From Pikeienuella litoralis (GTDB lineage: Bacteria > Pseudomonadota > Alphaproteobacteria > Rhodobacterales > Rhodobacteraceae): DNA of 64,000 nucleotides. The position numbers were made by a program, and so were the translations under genes. Each line of letters opens with the position of its first letter. The first letter of the stretch is position 1. The stretch lies in the NCBI RefSeq assembly GCF_037646705.1, contig NZ_JBBHER010000003.1:434001-498000 (forward strand). The letters run 5' to 3'. Shown in pieces: positions 62,828 through 64,000 of this stretch. The notes below the pieces were generated by a model that was given only the letters and a program-made list of their open reading frames with translations, did no database searches and was not told the DNA's origin.

Positions 62828-63967
62828 CTAGTCGCTCAGGCCGGGCACGCCCCGGCCCCGCAGTAGCGTGCGGGCGGCGGCCTTGACCCGGGTGAAAAGG
62901 CCGCCCTTTTCGACCGCCGCCGCCGCGATGAGCGGCGTCGCAACCGGCGCCAGCCCCGGCGCCTCGACGACCAACTCGCCGATCGGGTCGCCCGCCGCGA
63001 TCGGCGCCGCCACCGGGCCTTCGTAGCGGATGGTCGTCTTTATGTCGTCGACGCCGTTCCAGGGCGCGGTGGCGATCACGTCATGCGCCGGCGTCAACGG
63101 CACGCTGGCCTCCTCGCCGACCCAGACCTCGGCCTCGCCGACGACCTGCCCGGCGGTGGCGATGCGTTCCGTCCGGAACTCGCGGAACGCCCAGGTCAGA
63201 ATGCGTTCGGCCTCCTGGCTGCGCGCCGCCATGCTTTCGAGGCCGGTGATGACGAAGCCGATGCGGCGCCCGTCGCGGATCGCGGAGCCCGTGAGCCCGT
63301 AGCCCGCCTCTTCCGTGTGTCCGGTCTTCAGCCCGTCGGCGCCGAGATCGAGATAGAGAAGCGGGTTGCGGTTCTGTTGCTTGACGCCGTCCCACTCGAA
63401 TTCGGTCTCGGCGAAGATCGGGTAGTATTCGGGGAACTCCTCAACCATCCGCTTCGTGAGGATGTAGAGATCGCGCGCCGACATCCGGTGATTTTCGGCC
63501 GGCCAGCCGGTGGCGTTGGTGAAGGTGGAGTTGGTCATCCCCAGCTCGCGCGCGCGGGCGGTCATTTTCTCGGCGAAGGCCGCCTCGGACCCGGCCAGCC
63601 CCTCGGCCAGCACCACGCAGGCGTCATTGCCCGATTGCACGATGACGCCGCGCAGAAGATCCCCGATCCGGACCCGGTCGCCGGCGCGCACGAACATCCG
63701 GCTGCCGCCCATCTTCCACGCCTTTTCCGAGACGGGGAACGTCTCATCCAGCGAGAGCCGCCCCGATTGCAGCGCTTCGAAGGTCATGTTGAGCGTCATC
63801 AGCTTCGACATCGACGCCGGCGGCAGCGGCTGATCGGCGTTCTTCTCCAGAAGAATGGCGCCGCTGGTCATGTCGACGACGATCGCCGAGCGGGCTGCCG
63901 TATCGAAGGCGCCGGCAGGCGGGGCCAACATCAGCATGGCGAAGAGCGAAATTAGAAAACGGCTCAT
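62828..63967 (-). CDS. dacA: D-alanyl-D-alanine carboxypeptidase (PBP5/6-like)
   Basis: A 379-residue serine DD-peptidase that trims terminal D-Ala from peptidoglycan pentapeptides. Signal peptide residues 1-20. The SxxK motif is S52-M-S-K55 (PPASMSKLMTL), the SGN motif follows in IVQSGNDACVV, and KTG is in LKTGHTEEAGYG. The C-terminal beta domain is present, followed by a basic amphipathic tail (FTRVKAAARTLLRGRG) that would hold it on the inner membrane. Its start overlaps an upstream gene by ATGA. Confidence 0.95.
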   Translation of the reverse strand: MSRFLISLFAMLMLAPPAGAFDTAARSAIVVDMTSGAILLEKNADQPLPPASMSKLMTLNMTFEALQSGRLSLDETFPVSEKAWKMGGSRMFVRAGDRVRIGDLLRGVIVQSGNDACVVLAEGLAGSEAAFAEKMTARARELGMTNSTFTNATGWPAENHRMSARDLYILTKRMVEEFPEYYPIFAETEFEWDGVKQQNRNPLLYLDLGADGLKTGHTEEAGYGLTGSAIRDGRRIGFVITGLESMAARSQEAERILTWAFREFRTERIATAGQVVGEAEVWVGEEASVPLTPAHDVIATAPWNGVDDIKTTIRYEGPVAAPIAAGDPIGELVVEAPGLAPVATPLIAAAAVEKGGLFTRVKAAARTLLRGRGVPGLSD

Positions 63968-64000
63968 GGCGTCACCTCGATTGCGTCGACAACCCCCTCC
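63964..64000 (-). CDS. C-terminal end of an upstream gene, truncated by the window
   Basis: An open minus frame enters from the edge and encodes EGVVDAIEVTP before a TGA at 63964-63966 that overlaps the dacA ATG in the same ATGA way seen elsewhere. Only eleven residues are visible, so the family cannot be named. In related genomes the gene here is often a SPOR-domain or RlpA-like envelope protein; that is recollection of context, not something seen. Confidence 0.4.
   Translation of the reverse strand, partial: EGVVDAIEVTP

Overview
The window is chromosomal DNA from a high-GC alphaproteobacterium, most likely of the Rhodobacterales. The evidence is the very GC-rich codon use, the gene order xerC–DUF484–fsa / priA–atpHAGDC, the hrcA–grpE pair facing rph–rdgB–hemW, the TSUP transporter–TIGR02186 pair, the dnaK–dnaJ pair, and frequent 4-bp ATGA overlaps between cistrons. 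No phage, plasmid, insertion sequence, transposase or CRISPR array is visible. Nearly all DNA is coding. Only three gene-free stretches exceed about 300 bp (12400-12780, 29384-29691 and 46979-47407).

Layout. 1-4565: chromosome-dimer recombinase XerC (cut by the window edge), a DUF484 protein, a transaldolase-like aldolase and the PriA helicase. 4826-9686: the F1 ATP synthase operon atpHAGDC, closed by a clear terminator. 9910-12399: a two-domain dimethylglycine/sarcosine dehydrogenase-like enzyme. 12404-12580: a compact, probably structured RNA on the minus strand ending in a U6 terminator. 12781-17555 (minus): a DMT exporter, a serine/threonine dehydratase, an alpha/beta hydrolase and a lytic transglycosylase. 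17754-24048: dapA, smpB with an acetyltransferase, an AhpD-like protein and an OmpA-type lipoprotein-like or periplasmic protein, an RNA methyltransferase, then pgsA–moaD–moaE. 24076-33111: M3 peptidase and the heat-shock genes dnaJ, dnaK, grpE and hrcA, with an O-acyltransferase and an AlkB dioxygenase lying between dnaK and grpE. 33257-36393: rph, rdgB, a single-PAS protein and hemW. 36482-41642: an unrecognised membrane protein, DUF465, a tRNA methyltransferase, DUF2007, a polyprenyl diphosphate synthase and 6-phosphogluconate dehydrogenase.

41691-46978 is a five-gene minus-strand glycosyltransferase/phosphatase operon in which every junction is a 4-bp overlap. 47408-50190 has the sulfite-exporter-type transporter with its TIGR02186 partner, tRNA-Leu(UAA) and a glutamine-amidotransferase-like hydrolase. 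50283-56263 has a GST, heme A synthase, GluQ-RS, a DNA glycosylase with a carboxylesterase, an HNH endonuclease, DsbB and a YqaA-family protein. 56451-64000 has a large BTAD–TPR regulator, an AEC transporter and the operon dacA–tmk–holB–tatD–metallo-hydrolase.

Most of the window is housekeeping: energy conversion, protein folding, DNA and RNA maintenance, lysine/peptidoglycan and lipid synthesis, and cofactor synthesis. The less ordinary parts are the possible minus-strand structured RNA at about 12.5 kb, the tandem operator-like palindromes in front of the acyltransferase, the glycosyltransferase operon, the single-PAS protein with a FixL-like heme-ligand position, the BTAD–TPR regulator, and several genes whose promoter-to-ATG spacing predicts leaderless mRNAs. 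All functional calls come from reading motifs and family resemblance; no database search was run.
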